Source: an uncultured Bacteroides sp.
GTDB taxonomy: Bacteria; Bacteroidota; Bacteroidia; Bacteroidales; Bacteroidaceae
Direction of reading: 5' to 3'
Length of the DNA: 64,000 nucleotides
NCBI RefSeq assembly: GCF_963677945.1
Contig: NZ_OY782578.1
Location: 3,873,258-3,937,257 of the forward strand
Under the pieces are notes generated by a model. That model had not been told where the DNA came from and searched no databases. It was given only the letters and a program-made list of their open reading frames with translations. The first letter of the stretch is position 1. Each line of letters starts with the position of its first letter. The position numbers and the translations under genes are program-made. Positions 20,729 to 30,068 of this stretch are shown here, one piece after another.

Positions 20729-22699
20729 TTATTCAGCAATATATTCCTGAGGTTTTAAATTTAATGGGTGTGAAAACACAAAACGTGCACCATTTTTATA
20801 AGACGAATCTACCCAAATATCACCTCCCAATACATTCATAATTGTTTTGCAAATAGCTAAGCCTAAGCCTGATCCTTGAACAAAATCATTTAATTTCTTA
20901 AAACGATCAAATATCATTTCTTCTTCTCCTTCCCCTATTCCTTCACCAGTATCAGTTACAGAAAAAAATATCATTTTTTTCATTTCATCGACCTTATAGT
21001 TTAAGATAATAGAACCTTCTTTAGTAAACTTACAAGAGTTTGAAAGGATATTTAATAAAACCTGCTGTAAGCGTTGTATGTCTGTAACCATATAGAAATT
21101 TGGATTAAAAGATTCGAATGTAAATTCCACCGGATATTTACATGTTGTTTCCACTGAAGCTAAAACCTCCTTACACAAAGATTCTACATTGCATTCTTCA
21201 TAATAGAAATCAAGCTTACCAGATTCTAAACGAGATATATCAAGAATATCATTAATAAGACGAAGAAGAAGATCAGAGTTAGTTTGAATAACTTTATTAT
21301 ACTCAACAATATCTTCCTGAGCGCATCCTCCCGTAGCCAATACATTCGAGAAACCAACTATTGCATTAAGAGGAGTCCGGATTTCATGAGTCATATTTGC
21401 CAGGAAGGCTGATTTTAAACGTTCAGACTCTTCAGCTTTTTCTTTAGCAACTCGCAAATCAGCTTCAGATAGTTCAAGTTCATCTTTCAACTTCTTGGTA
21501 CGAATCAAAAAATAAAGAGAAATAATTATACCTATTAAAAGCGTAAAAAAGACGAAAACACATCCCCAAACCAGATACTTATTCTGCTCATAAAAAGAAG
21601 GTTTTTCATTTATCAAAACATAACCATCCGGCAGTTTATTTACACTAATTCTCAGACTATCCAGTTTTATCGCATCAAATGTATATTGATTAGAAATGAG
21701 CTCTATTTTGGCTTTAACCACAGTTCTGTCATCCAGTATATTATAAGCCTGTATAGCCATATCTTTACCAATAGTACGATACTGAGGAACACAGCCGCCT
21801 ACAGCCCAGTGCCCCAGCCCTATTGATGTTATTGTAAAAGCTGGCATTTTTGGTTTTGCAGCCATCATCATATAGGTGGCATTATTCATAAAATAACCAT
21901 TGTTCTTATCTACTCTCCAAGTACCTAATAACATAACAGTATTATCGGGCAACTTATTAATGCTATCTACTATCGTGTAAATTGAGTTTTTTCTTCCATC
22001 TAATAAGATAAGATCTAATCCGGGAAACTTTGTAATTTCCTTTTTTACATACGCCTGCAAAGAAACCCCACCGTAAGTATTATCTGTAACTAATGCTACA
22101 TGTTTCGTTTTTGGATACAAATCCTGAATCAGCTTTATATTCTTATCTACATCATACTGATAAATATAACCAGCCATTTTATGTATCCGATAAGAATTCT
22201 TTAGCGCATCAATACTTTCTGGATTCCATTTTTCCAATGACACACTATCATCTGGAAGGATAATAGCATTCCGGCTCACCATACCAACAATAGCTGGTAT
22301 ATTATGTGTTTTTTCTGTCGTTTGAGCATCCTGAGAAAGAAATGCAGACCAGGCCTCCTGACCAAGAAGGATAATAATTCCCGGATGGCGATTACTTAAA
22401 AAATATTTATTCAGAATTTTCTTCATCTGCCCTTTCCACAAAGAGGCTTCAGTGAAGCTTCCACAATTCATATTTTCTATTATAACGGGAGATTTACCAC
22501 CTAAAAGACGATATTCATCTAAAAAAGCAGAAATATTTTTAGATGTTTGAGATGTTTCAGGATTATATGAACTGATTATAAGAATAGAATTTTGGGGAGC
22601 GTTTTCTCCATAGGCATTTAAGCAACCAAAGATACCTGGCAGCAAAAAAGCAACTAGAAGACATATAAGATTTAGTTTATAAGAGAGAGAAATTTTCAT
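20729..22699 (-). CDS. Sensor histidine kinase with periplasmic substrate-binding-like domain
   Basis: 656-residue membrane sensor kinase. An N-terminal leader (residues 1-31) is followed by a ~340-residue periplasmic region with two alternating alpha/beta lobes (ILIISSYNPET, HPGIIILLGQEAW, HVALVTDNTYGG), like ABC sugar-binding proteins used as sensors. A transmembrane helix spans about 375-399, then a short coiled coil, HisKA with phospho-acceptor H438 in ANMTHEIRTPLN, and HATPase_c with N box (about 549-556), DTGEGIG (583-589) and GSGLGL (609-614). There is no receiver or DNA-binding domain, and no response regulator gene is adjacent, so the partner must be elsewhere. A TATATTTG -7 box (22757-22750) lies about 50 bases upstream. 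The ligand is unknown. The 550 bases upstream of the gene contain no other feature apart from the shared promoter repeat near 23150. Confidence 0.9.
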   Translation of the reverse strand: MKISLSYKLNLICLLVAFLLPGIFGCLNAYGENAPQNSILIISSYNPETSQTSKNISAFLDEYRLLGGKSPVIIENMNCGSFTEASLWKGQMKKILNKYFLSNRHPGIIILLGQEAWSAFLSQDAQTTEKTHNIPAIVGMVSRNAIILPDDSVSLEKWNPESIDALKNSYRIHKMAGYIYQYDVDKNIKLIQDLYPKTKHVALVTDNTYGGVSLQAYVKKEITKFPGLDLILLDGRKNSIYTIVDSINKLPDNTVMLLGTWRVDKNNGYFMNNATYMMMAAKPKMPAFTITSIGLGHWAVGGCVPQYRTIGKDMAIQAYNILDDRTVVKAKIELISNQYTFDAIKLDSLRISVNKLPDGYVLINEKPSFYEQNKYLVWGCVFVFFTLLIGIIISLYFLIRTKKLKDELELSEADLRVAKEKAEESERLKSAFLANMTHEIRTPLNAIVGFSNVLATGGCAQEDIVEYNKVIQTNSDLLLRLINDILDISRLESGKLDFYYEECNVESLCKEVLASVETTCKYPVEFTFESFNPNFYMVTDIQRLQQVLLNILSNSCKFTKEGSIILNYKVDEMKKMIFFSVTDTGEGIGEGEEEMIFDRFKKLNDFVQGSGLGLAICKTIMNVLGGDIWVDSSYKNGARFVFSHPLNLKPQEYIAE

Positions 22700-22757
22700 A
22701 ATTAGTTTTTAAGCATTGTCCAGAGAATGTAAATTCCTGTTTAAGAACGCAAATATA

Positions 22758-23150
22758 AAATTTAAATTTAAATTGAAAGAATTGTTAGCCTGATAAATGA
22801 TTCATTTTTATGAAACATATTCCCGTTACATATCAAGTAAGCTTAAAAGGTTTAATTAAAAGAAAGACCTGTAGAGTTTATTTAGAGACTTAGTAGTTGA
22901 CGAATCCTGGAAGATTCCTCTATTATATTTTTCTATATTTTACCATATAGAGTCTAATACTTAAACAATTATATGCTTATTGATTTAAATAACTGGATCA
23001 AAAGATTATTTGTAAGAGTTACATACATGTTAAAACATAATCCTATCACTATTTAATTTATATAGGAATATATCCACTTTATATAAACAATTGATTAAAT
23101 TTTTCAACGCCCAAAATAGTCCCAATTTATATACATGATCACTTCCCCTA
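22758..23150. other. AT-rich intergenic region, nothing recognised
   Basis: No open frame, hairpin or relic stands out between the sensor-kinase promoter and the repeat that precedes the TPR gene. Confidence 0.5.
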
Positions 23151-23152
23151 AA

Positions 23153-23243
23153 GTATCTATAAGATAAATTAAAAATTAACTAAAGCACTTATACTTTGAA
23201 ATTAAAATAAATATACTATTTTTGGATGGATTATTAAACAAAA
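23153..23243 (+). repeat. Shared promoter/leader repeat, copy A (before the TPR gene)
   Basis: About 90 bases nearly identical to 26287-26376. Common blocks include AGATAAATTAAAAATTAAC, AAATTAAAA, AATAAATAT and CTATTTTTGGAT followed by GATTATT. It contains TTTG (23195-23198), an 18-base spacer and TATTTTTG (23217-23224), a good -33/-7 pair 26 bases ahead of the ATG. Confidence 0.75.
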
Positions 23244-23250
23244 GAATGCT

Positions 23251-24318
23251 ATGAAGAAAACAATCTTAATTTTGATGTTTGCTATAATGTACAACATCTC
23301 ATTTGGACAAAATAAAGTAGATGCCGAAAAGTTAGTTAACGAAGGAATTGCCTATCACGACAAAGGAGATTATGATGGTGCCATATTTAGATACGACAAA
23401 GCTCTGATACTTGATAAAGACAATTTTCTTGCATTGACAGAAAAAGCATTTAGTTTATTAATGTCTAAAAAGAACGAAGAGTCTATTAAATGCTGTGAAA
23501 AAGCAATTGAAACTCATCCAGAAGAAGAAGGACTAAAAATGGTTTATGTAACATACGGAAATGCTTTAGATGGCTTAAATAAAACGGATAGATCAATCGA
23601 AGTATACGATGAAGGAATAAAACAATTTCCAGATTTCTACCTGCTCCATTTCAATAAAGGAATAACTCTGTGGAGTGTGAAAAAATATGATGATGCATTA
23701 TTATGTTTCCAAATGTCAGCTAAGCTTAATCCAAAACACGCTAGTTCTCATAATGCAATTGCCAGGATTTCAAAGATCAACGATACAAGAATCCCTGCAT
23801 TATTGGCTTATTGCAGATTTTTCTCTCTCGATTCTGAAAGTGACAGGGCAAAACAAAATCTTGAAAGTGTAAGATCTATAATGAAAGCAAATGTTGAAAA
23901 AACCGGAACTAAATCTATTAACATTAGTATTAATAGTAATATGCTTGGTGACGTATCGGCTAAAGGAAAACAAAAAGAGAACAATTTTTCGGTTACAGAT
24001 ATGATATTATCTATGGAAACTGCAATGGATTTTGATGAAAAGAATAATAACAAGACAGAAGTAGAACAATTTATCAGAAAGTTTAATACAGTTTGTTCGT
24101 CCTTAAAAGAATCAAAGAAAGAAAATCATGGTTTTTTTTGGGATTACTATGTTCCATTTTTTATTGAAATGAAAGACAAAAAGTTAGTTGAGGCTTTTTC
24201 GTATGTAGCTTTTGCATCTTCAACAGACCCGGATGTTTCTAAGTGGTTAGAATCAAACAAAGAAGAAGTTGAAAGATTTTTTGAATGGTCAAAATCATTT
24301 AAATTTGCTACTAACTAA
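23251..24318 (+). CDS. Secreted TPR-repeat protein, function unknown
   Basis: 355 residues with a signal peptide ending in ISFGQ. Four or five tetratricopeptide repeats cover about residues 25-175 (typical pieces: YHDKGDYDGAIFRYDKALIL, YGNALDGLNKTDRSIEVYDE, WSVKKYDDALLCFQ). The C-terminal half has no recognised domain; it contains a Ser/Asn-rich stretch and ends with WLESNKEEVERFFEW. TPRs mediate protein-protein contacts, so this may be a periplasmic scaffold. It shares its promoter region with the secreted protein gene at 26491, which suggests common control. Its 3' end converges with the pectate lyase gene over a bidirectional terminator. Confidence 0.8.
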   Translation: MKKTILILMFAIMYNISFGQNKVDAEKLVNEGIAYHDKGDYDGAIFRYDKALILDKDNFLALTEKAFSLLMSKKNEESIKCCEKAIETHPEEEGLKMVYVTYGNALDGLNKTDRSIEVYDEGIKQFPDFYLLHFNKGITLWSVKKYDDALLCFQMSAKLNPKHASSHNAIARISKINDTRIPALLAYCRFFSLDSESDRAKQNLESVRSIMKANVEKTGTKSINISINSNMLGDVSAKGKQKENNFSVTDMILSMETAMDFDEKNNNKTEVEQFIRKFNTVCSSLKESKKENHGFFWDYYVPFFIEMKDKKLVEAFSYVAFASSTDPDVSKWLESNKEEVERFFEWSKSFKFATN

Positions 24319-24349
24319 AGAGTTAACCATAACATTGAGTAAATGAAAA

Positions 24350-24389
24350 CAAAAATGAGCGTCTAACCGAAATTAGGCGCTCATTTTTA
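24350..24389. terminator. Bidirectional terminator between TPR protein and pectate lyase
   Basis: AAAATGAGCG...TCTA and TAGGCGCTCATTTT form a hairpin with A and T runs on both sides, between two convergent genes. Confidence 0.75.
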
Positions 24390-24427
24390 CTTATACTCAA
24401 AAGCTTGTCAACAAGCCCGAGTTTTTG

Positions 24428-26140
24428 CTATAAAAGACTCTTCTTGCCAACCAAAGTATCGTGGTTGTTTTTAGAATCTTTCCAGTCAACCTTCTTAGTT
24501 GGATCAATACCATTGATATACTTTTCAATGTTAGTATAACCATCGCCACTCAAGTCGCCGTTTGCATCGGAAGCATCGTGAGGATTCAGTCCGTACTTAA
24601 TTTCCCATGCATCAGGCATACCATCACCATCACTGTCTTTGTAAGGTTTACCTTTGTATTGAGGATAACCGCCTACCTGACTTATATCGGTAATAATGCC
24701 TTGCTTGTAAGAATCCGGTTTTTGTCGGCGATATTTAAACTGATAATATGTTTTAGAATCTGCTTTCTTATCATAGTAAACTTCACCTGTACGTACCTGG
24801 TTAATGATATGTTCGTCAACTATATCTCTTTTTGGGAAATTAGCTCCGGCATTATCAAGAACATAATCGTAAGCCTCCTTTGCTGACATGATAGGGAATT
24901 GAGGCATAGTGAAAGGTTCATCAACCCTCATTTGTGGGAAATATTTCTTTTCCGCATCTTCCTTGCTTATTTCAACGCCTTTCAAGTCTCTTAATTGTAC
25001 TCCCCCATTCCAGTTATCTTTGGTAATCTGATCATATCCTTCCATGATATTACCAACTACATAAAGTCTTCCAAATCTGGCATGCTCAAGCTTACTGCGT
25101 CCGGACGACTGTGGCTCGATGATACGATGGCCAACAAGGGCATCTTTGGGAGTGGCTGGTCCTGGTTTATAATAGTTATTAATGATATTGTAAAGCGCAG
25201 TATAATCGCCTCCGTCAACAGTACGGTGCACCCAGTTATAAATAATATTATTTGCAAAGTTGAATATACCATTCCAACCAATTGACGGGTTACGGCCTGT
25301 ATTGTTTGCCCACAAGTTTCTCATGAAAGAACAGTTTTCACCACCAATCGTACTACCAAAGGCATGGTTGTAAGTATCGAGCCCCTGAGCTGAGATTGTG
25401 TTCTGAATAGTTACATTTACGGTAGGAAGTTTATCTGCCTCACGACCATTTTTAGGATCGAACATGTGGCGGTAAAATGAAATATTTTCATCAAGCCCCC
25501 ATGAACAAGAACAGTGGTCAATCATAATGTTTCCGATTGGGTTTCCACCAAAACCATCGTCACGACGACCTACATCTGTTGCTCCACGACGGAAACGCAT
25601 ATGACGAACTACAACATCGTGAGTATTTGCCCAAACAGTTTCGCCGGCAATACAAACTCCATCACCCGGAGCTGTCTGACCAGCAATAGTAATATACGGA
25701 GCACGGATAATAACCGGAGTTTTAAGCTGAATAATACCAGCAACATTGAATACCACAATGCGTGCGCCACCAGTTTCGCAAGCTTCACGGAATGTACCCG
25801 GACCACTATCGGCCAGACTAGTAACAGTTATTACTTTACCGCCACGTCCACCAAAAGAGAATTCACCACCTCCCATTGCACCCGGGAATGCAGGAATCTT
25901 AGCCTGTGGCAGATCTGTAGGACGAGCAGCCCAGTCCACATAAGGTTTTCCGTGCATAGCCTCTTCGTTAATAACAGGCAAAGCTTTTTGCCAAGCAGCT
26001 TCCGAATGTTCTTCGGCTTCTTTCATCATAGTATCCACTCTTTTTTGAATACTATCAGGAATCGTAGGATACTGCGCCCTTACTTGTTGTGCTGCCAGCA
26101 ATGCTAATACAAGCGCAACTTTTAATACATGTTTCTTCAT
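24428..26140 (-). CDS. Secreted pectate lyase, PL1 family
   Basis: 570-residue secreted right-handed parallel beta-helix lyase that cleaves polygalacturonate by beta-elimination. The signal peptide ends near QQVRAQ. The helix opens with PAFPGAMGGGEFSFGGRGG, typical of Bacteroides PL1 subfamily proteins, and runs to about residue 460, with repeated Asn/His-rich turns (MIDHCSCSWGLDENISF, RNLWANNTGRNPS). A C-terminal Ca-binding-type segment (SDGDGMPDAWEIKYGLNP, SGDGYTNIEKYINGIDP) resembles thrombospondin type 3 / dockerin-like loops common in this subfamily. It is a single gene, not linked to other pectin enzymes here, though pectin-active GH53/GH35 lie 7 kb away. Confidence 0.88.
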   Translation of the reverse strand: MKKHVLKVALVLALLAAQQVRAQYPTIPDSIQKRVDTMMKEAEEHSEAAWQKALPVINEEAMHGKPYVDWAARPTDLPQAKIPAFPGAMGGGEFSFGGRGGKVITVTSLADSGPGTFREACETGGARIVVFNVAGIIQLKTPVIIRAPYITIAGQTAPGDGVCIAGETVWANTHDVVVRHMRFRRGATDVGRRDDGFGGNPIGNIMIDHCSCSWGLDENISFYRHMFDPKNGREADKLPTVNVTIQNTISAQGLDTYNHAFGSTIGGENCSFMRNLWANNTGRNPSIGWNGIFNFANNIIYNWVHRTVDGGDYTALYNIINNYYKPGPATPKDALVGHRIIEPQSSGRSKLEHARFGRLYVVGNIMEGYDQITKDNWNGGVQLRDLKGVEISKEDAEKKYFPQMRVDEPFTMPQFPIMSAKEAYDYVLDNAGANFPKRDIVDEHIINQVRTGEVYYDKKADSKTYYQFKYRRQKPDSYKQGIITDISQVGGYPQYKGKPYKDSDGDGMPDAWEIKYGLNPHDASDANGDLSGDGYTNIEKYINGIDPTKKVDWKDSKNNHDTLVGKKSLL

Positions 26141-26286
26141 TATACTTACTAATTATTAAAGTTCATTTTAACATGTACTAAAGACGCCTTTTCTTTTTGT
26201 ATGTAATCAATATATTTAAGAAAAATAATATCTAGTTAGCTGAGCTTCACATTATAAAATATTATTAATACAAATTTTTAAAATGA

Positions 26287-26376
26287 GTATCTATCAGATA
26301 AATTAAAAATTAACCAAATAATTTATACTGTAAATTAAAAATAAATATGCTATTTTTGGATAGATTATTGAAAAAA
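26287..26376 (+). repeat. Shared promoter/leader repeat, copy B
   Basis: Near-identical to 23153-23243 (see copy A). It keeps the -7 box TATTTTTG (26351-26358), but the -33 position reads ACTG rather than TTTG. The reading frame starts 130 bases further on, so this copy has a longer leader (about 26377-26490) without recognisable features. Confidence 0.7.
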
Positions 26377-26490
26377 CAATACTTTTTCAGAAGTTCTAAG
26401 TAAGACACATTTGCAAACGAACGAGTTCGAAAAGTATAAAAGAGTTTAAGAGGCTAACCTTATAAAGAAAAATATAAAAACACATTCATT

Positions 26491-27300
26491 ATGAAAAAAA
26501 CAGTTATTACTCTTCTTTTAATTACAATTTTCTCTGGTGTAAATGCTCAAACGTCATTAACCGGAACTGAAATAAAACAAAAATGTGATTCAATCTTAGA
26601 AGAAGGAAATACTTTATACAAGTATGAAAAAGCAGCCTGGATAACAAGCGATATGGCAATGGATAAGAAAGAAATCAAAAAAGATTTTGGTGGACTTTTA
26701 ATCTATCAAAGAAATGATTCTATTTCGGCTGTTGTATTAGCAAAAGAAGGTACAAAATGCATTTATGAAGTGATATTTAAAAATAGCTTCAACAATCCTT
26801 GCAAAGAGAGTTTGATTGTAAGAGATTTAACTGAAGTTGAAAAGAGCTTGCAACAAATTAAAAAGAAAATGTTTAAAGAAGTCACAAGCGATGAAAAATA
26901 TCAAGTAAACTGTCCGCAAGGATATAATATCAATATGGAGTTAATCCCTTACGAACTTGGATATAAACTTTATTTCATTTTGGGGACTAGTCAACCGAAA
27001 CTAATACCCTTTGGTAATGATTATATTTTCTTTGGTGATAAGGAAGGAAATGTTACTTCATGGAGAAAAATTCATTCCAGATTAATTTTCTCTCCCACAG
27101 AATATGAAGGAAATAAAGTCATAGGTTTATCACATAGTCATCTTAAAACCGAACCATTTATTAGCGCAACTGATATTTGCACGTTTAAACTTTATGGGAG
27201 TTTATATGAACTGAATGAATTTGAGATTCTTTCTACTTGTTTAAGAAAGTACTTTAAATATAAATTAATCGAGAATGAGATAGAAACTCGAGATATGTAA
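26491..27300 (+). CDS. Secreted protein of unknown function
   Basis: 269 residues. A clear signal peptide (MKKTVITLLLITIFSGVNAQ) precedes a mixed alpha/beta mature protein with no domain I recognise. It contains TYKYEKAAW-like helical segments near the N-terminus, several beta-rich stretches (GYKLYFILGTSQPKLIPFGN) and a charged C-terminus. It is transcribed from a promoter region duplicated from, or into, the region ahead of the TPR gene at 23251. The gene for a small membrane protein follows 71 bases later on the same strand. Confidence 0.65.
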   Translation: MKKTVITLLLITIFSGVNAQTSLTGTEIKQKCDSILEEGNTLYKYEKAAWITSDMAMDKKEIKKDFGGLLIYQRNDSISAVVLAKEGTKCIYEVIFKNSFNNPCKESLIVRDLTEVEKSLQQIKKKMFKEVTSDEKYQVNCPQGYNINMELIPYELGYKLYFILGTSQPKLIPFGNDYIFFGDKEGNVTSWRKIHSRLIFSPTEYEGNKVIGLSHSHLKTEPFISATDICTFKLYGSLYELNEFEILSTCLRKYFKYKLIENEIETRDM

Positions 27301-27371
27301 TTGTAACAAAACTCATATCCACATTCGTTAAGTACTAGTAATCAAAATAAAAAAAGCAGCAAATAAAAAAC

Positions 27372-27929
27372 ATGACTACCAAAGAAGAAACATTTTATAA
27401 AAAATGGAAAGAACGGAGAAAGAAAAAGTGGCTATACATATTTCTACACGGAACGGTTTATTGGGGACTTATTATGGCTATTTTATTGTTCTTGTGGGAT
27501 AGTAACTTTAAGATCGAGAATATGCACATATCCAATTTAATAGTCAAAATTATTATTTTTGGTATTGGTGGAATTCCAATTGGTATATTAAACTTTAATC
27601 AACTCGACAAGAAGTATCTAAATAGAGACATTGCTGACATTTTAGAAGGTATTAAAACATTAAAGGCCGGTAAGGTTTGGAAACATGATAATCTAATTAT
27701 TAACAACATAAATAATGAAACTTTAGTTGTAAGAAACAAGCTGTTTTGGTTCGACAAATCAGATGATATAAACGAGAAAGCAAAAGAGTGTTTTGATGCT
27801 GTATTGAATGATTATCAACAAATTAATAATGAGCCTAAATTTCAGGAATTCTCAAAGAATTATAACGTGAGAATCCAAGTATTTGAAGTATTAGACAACG
27901 AAAATCCATTAATTGACAAAGCAATTTAA
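27372..27929 (+). CDS. Small membrane protein of unknown function
   Basis: 185 residues. A very basic N-terminus (KKWKERRKKKW) leads into two transmembrane segments (about 20-42 and 55-76), followed by a soluble domain of about 100 residues without a recognised fold. The topology suggests the soluble part is cytoplasmic. It is 71 bases downstream of the unknown secreted protein and may be co-transcribed. No function can be assigned. Confidence 0.6.
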   Translation: MTTKEETFYKKWKERRKKKWLYIFLHGTVYWGLIMAILLFLWDSNFKIENMHISNLIVKIIIFGIGGIPIGILNFNQLDKKYLNRDIADILEGIKTLKAGKVWKHDNLIINNINNETLVVRNKLFWFDKSDDINEKAKECFDAVLNDYQQINNEPKFQEFSKNYNVRIQVFEVLDNENPLIDKAI

Positions 27930-28002
27930 GGATACTATACATAGAAAACGAAAAAGAATGAAAACAAGAAATAAGCATCCAACAGCTTTAATGAACCTTT
28001 AA

Positions 28003-28593
28003 TTATACAATAAACCGCATATTAGTTTTCACCTCGTTAACATTCTCTATGCTCGTCAGCATTTCGAGTAGTTTAAAAGCAACATCAAGACTTGTTGCCG
28101 GTCCGGTTGAAGTAATAATATTATTGTCAACCACTAACTGCTCATCTTGTACCTTTACGCAAAAATCTGCTAATTGCTTTCGTCTTACACCATTATTTAA
28201 ATCCCATGTGGTAGCATTTCGCTGACTAAGTACGCCCGATTTAGCAATTGGTAGAGCTGCCACACAAATTGAAGCGATTAATTTACCTCTCCTATTAAAT
28301 TCTCTTATCAAATTAAGGAAACGTTCATCATAAGCATCTTCGTAGAAACCAGCCTCCCCAGCTCCTCCCGGAATTGCTAAAGCATCATAATCTTCAATAT
28401 TAATCTTACTAAAAGCAAGCTCCGGCTTTACAATTAAGTTCCAATAACACTTGATTTCTGAGCGTAAACCAGTAGTAATTAAATCCACAGGTTCAAAGCC
28501 GGCTTCCCTACTCCAACCAAAAACATCTGTAAATACACTCGCTTCATAAGCTTCAAAACCTTGAGCCAGGAATAAAAGTACCTTTTTTGCCAT
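28003..28593 (-). CDS. DJ-1/PfpI family protein
   Basis: 196 residues, full length for the ThiJ/DJ-1 branch. The fold signatures are VLLFLAQGFEAYEA at the start, AIPGGAGE in the middle and the nucleophile elbow ASICVAALPIAKSG with Cys110. Proteins of this branch act in oxidative or carbonyl stress (chaperone, glyoxalase or deglycase activities have been proposed). It is followed upstream by a ferredoxin-like membrane protein and a Crp/Fnr regulator on the same strand, which suggests a redox-stress cluster. Exact activity is uncertain. Confidence 0.85.
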   Translation of the reverse strand: MAKKVLLFLAQGFEAYEASVFTDVFGWSREAGFEPVDLITTGLRSEIKCYWNLIVKPELAFSKINIEDYDALAIPGGAGEAGFYEDAYDERFLNLIREFNRRGKLIASICVAALPIAKSGVLSQRNATTWDLNNGVRRKQLADFCVKVQDEQLVVDNNIITSTGPATSLDVAFKLLEMLTSIENVNEVKTNMRFIV

Positions 28594-28698
28594 GTTTTCT
28601 ATTTTATCTAATCATTGAGAATCTGTTACTGCAAAGGTGTTTTGTTTTTTGATAAAAATATCATTTCAAAGGGCAAATTATTGACAATTTACAGTCTG

Positions 28699-29442
28699 TT
28701 ATTTGCCGCTCTTTGTGAATCTAAAAAACCACTTAAGCCTCTTCGCCACATGCAGAAAAAGATATATAAAGAATACGATGGCAACTTTATCATGAATTTC
28801 AAGAAAAGTCTTCCGAACTATCGGAGCGTTGCCTGATAAATCAATAAACCATGATAAATATCCAGTTAAAGCAACAATTAAGAAAATTACAGATAGCGTA
28901 ATTACTTGTTTGTTCTTTGCTATAAGTCTCTTTATAATTACGGTTTTATACCATTTCCAATGCTGACTTACATGACACACAACCAGAAAAGAGATCAGAA
29001 TGATTGAAATCTTATGAATCATAGTCCAGCCGGAGTAACTTATGCCATAAACCATTTTATTCATATCAATCATTCCATGGTGCCCAACATGATAGCTGAA
29101 TTGTATCAGGAATCCAGAAAACACCACTACGAAACCAATAAGAAGCAAACTAAGATTGATTATAAAACGGACATCAGATCTTCTCTTACAAGAATTGTCG
29201 TTATGTTCTGCAGTCTGAATTCTAGATATTGCATTATACTCACACGCTTTCATACACTTAAAGCAACCCGTACAATTATTGCGTCTAGCAATAACGGCAT
29301 GCTTATGCCAAGGAAGATTTATGCGCCCAATTACATTTTTATCGCATGCTTCGATGCATTTCCAACATGCCTCGCACTTTCGGGTATCGAGCTGAATATA
29401 TTTGGTTGTAGCTCGTCCCCCACCATTGATGTCTGTTCTCAT
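28699..29442 (-). CDS. Two-[4Fe-4S] ferredoxin fused to membrane (DUF4405-like) domain
   Basis: About 247 residues from the ATG at 29442. Two ferredoxin clusters lie in the first 75 residues (CEACWKCIEACDKN and CTGCFKCMKACEYN). Four hydrophobic segments follow, with His residues placed in or near the helices (MIHKIS, VVCHVSQHWKWY, LFLHVAKRLKW), as in the DUF4405/cytochrome-b-like family, so haem binding is likely. It probably passes electrons between a soluble donor and the membrane. A longer frame starts at 29496, but a -7 box TACTTTTG lies at 29466-29459 on this strand, which would place the transcript start inside that extension and favours 29442. Confidence 0.78.
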   Translation of the reverse strand: MRTDINGGGRATTKYIQLDTRKCEACWKCIEACDKNVIGRINLPWHKHAVIARRNNCTGCFKCMKACEYNAISRIQTAEHNDNSCKRRSDVRFIINLSLLLIGFVVVFSGFLIQFSYHVGHHGMIDMNKMVYGISYSGWTMIHKISIILISFLVVCHVSQHWKWYKTVIIKRLIAKNKQVITLSVIFLIVALTGYLSWFIDLSGNAPIVRKTFLEIHDKVAIVFFIYLFLHVAKRLKWFFRFTKSGK

Positions 29443-29458
29443 ATTCCTTTTTTTTAAA

Positions 29459-29466
29459 CAAAAGTA
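29459..29466 (-). promoter_or_regulatory. -7 box for the ferredoxin-membrane protein
   Basis: Minus strand TACTTTTG matches TAnnTTTG, 17 bases before the chosen ATG. It helps to decide the start of that gene. Confidence 0.45.
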
Positions 29467-29513
29467 CACCGATGAGAATCTTCGGGACGATAACAAAAGA
29501 TAATAAATGGAAT

Positions 29514-30068
29514 CTATTTTCTATTTCTTATCCTACTTAATGAAACCGGGGTAATCCCGAGATAAGACGCAATATAGTGCTGCGGAATTCGCTTGATTAT
29601 ATTGGGCTGATTTTTTACTAAATCCTCATAACGTTCCTGAGGAGTATCTTTTATTCTGGAAAGAAAAAGCCGTGCATAGTTGCTAAATCGTTGGAAAATA
29701 AAGCTCTGGAATTTATCTTTCAGCTCAGGATAGGTTGACAGAAGCATCTCAAAGTCCTGTTTCTTAACTGAAAGGATTGTTGAAGGTTCAATGCTTTCAA
29801 TGGAGAATAAGCTCGGAGTACTATTCATTACACTGTCAATTGAAGCCACCGGTTGCCCTTCAAAAAAGAATTGAAAAGTAATATCTTTCCCGTCTTTATT
29901 AAAGCATTCACGCAAACAACCCTTTTTAATAAAATGTATATAACAGGCTATTTCGCCTTCGTTTAGCAAAACTGTTCTGGCTGCCACTTGCCTTTCAATA
30001 AAGATATTTTCAAATCGGTCCCGATTCTCTTTATCTCCTCTTATCTTCTTAATTAGTTCATCAATCAT
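29514..30068 (-). CDS. Crp/Fnr family transcription regulator
   Basis: 184 residues: a cyclic-nucleotide-binding-type beta barrel (about 20-110; VLLNEGEIACYIHFIKKGC) and a short C-terminal winged helix ending in IASYLGITPVSLSRIRNRK. This compact form is typical of the Crp-like regulators of Bacteroidetes, whose ligands are mostly unknown. It lacks the cysteines of Fnr. It sits just upstream of the ferredoxin-membrane gene in the same direction and may control that gene and DJ-1 (inference). Confidence 0.87.
   Translation of the reverse strand: MIDELIKKIRGDKENRDRFENIFIERQVAARTVLLNEGEIACYIHFIKKGCLRECFNKDGKDITFQFFFEGQPVASIDSVMNSTPSLFSIESIEPSTILSVKKQDFEMLLSTYPELKDKFQSFIFQRFSNYARLFLSRIKDTPQERYEDLVKNQPNIIKRIPQHYIASYLGITPVSLSRIRNRK

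Noticed and set aside
20498-20841. Short frames over the tRNA-Ser on both strands
   Set aside because: They are created by the tRNA sequence and its flanks; the tRNA accounts for the region.
25514-26107. A 197-codon open frame on the plus strand inside the pectate lyase gene
   Set aside because: Rich in Thr, Ser and Asn as expected from the reverse of beta-helix codons; overlaps a clear PL1 gene completely.
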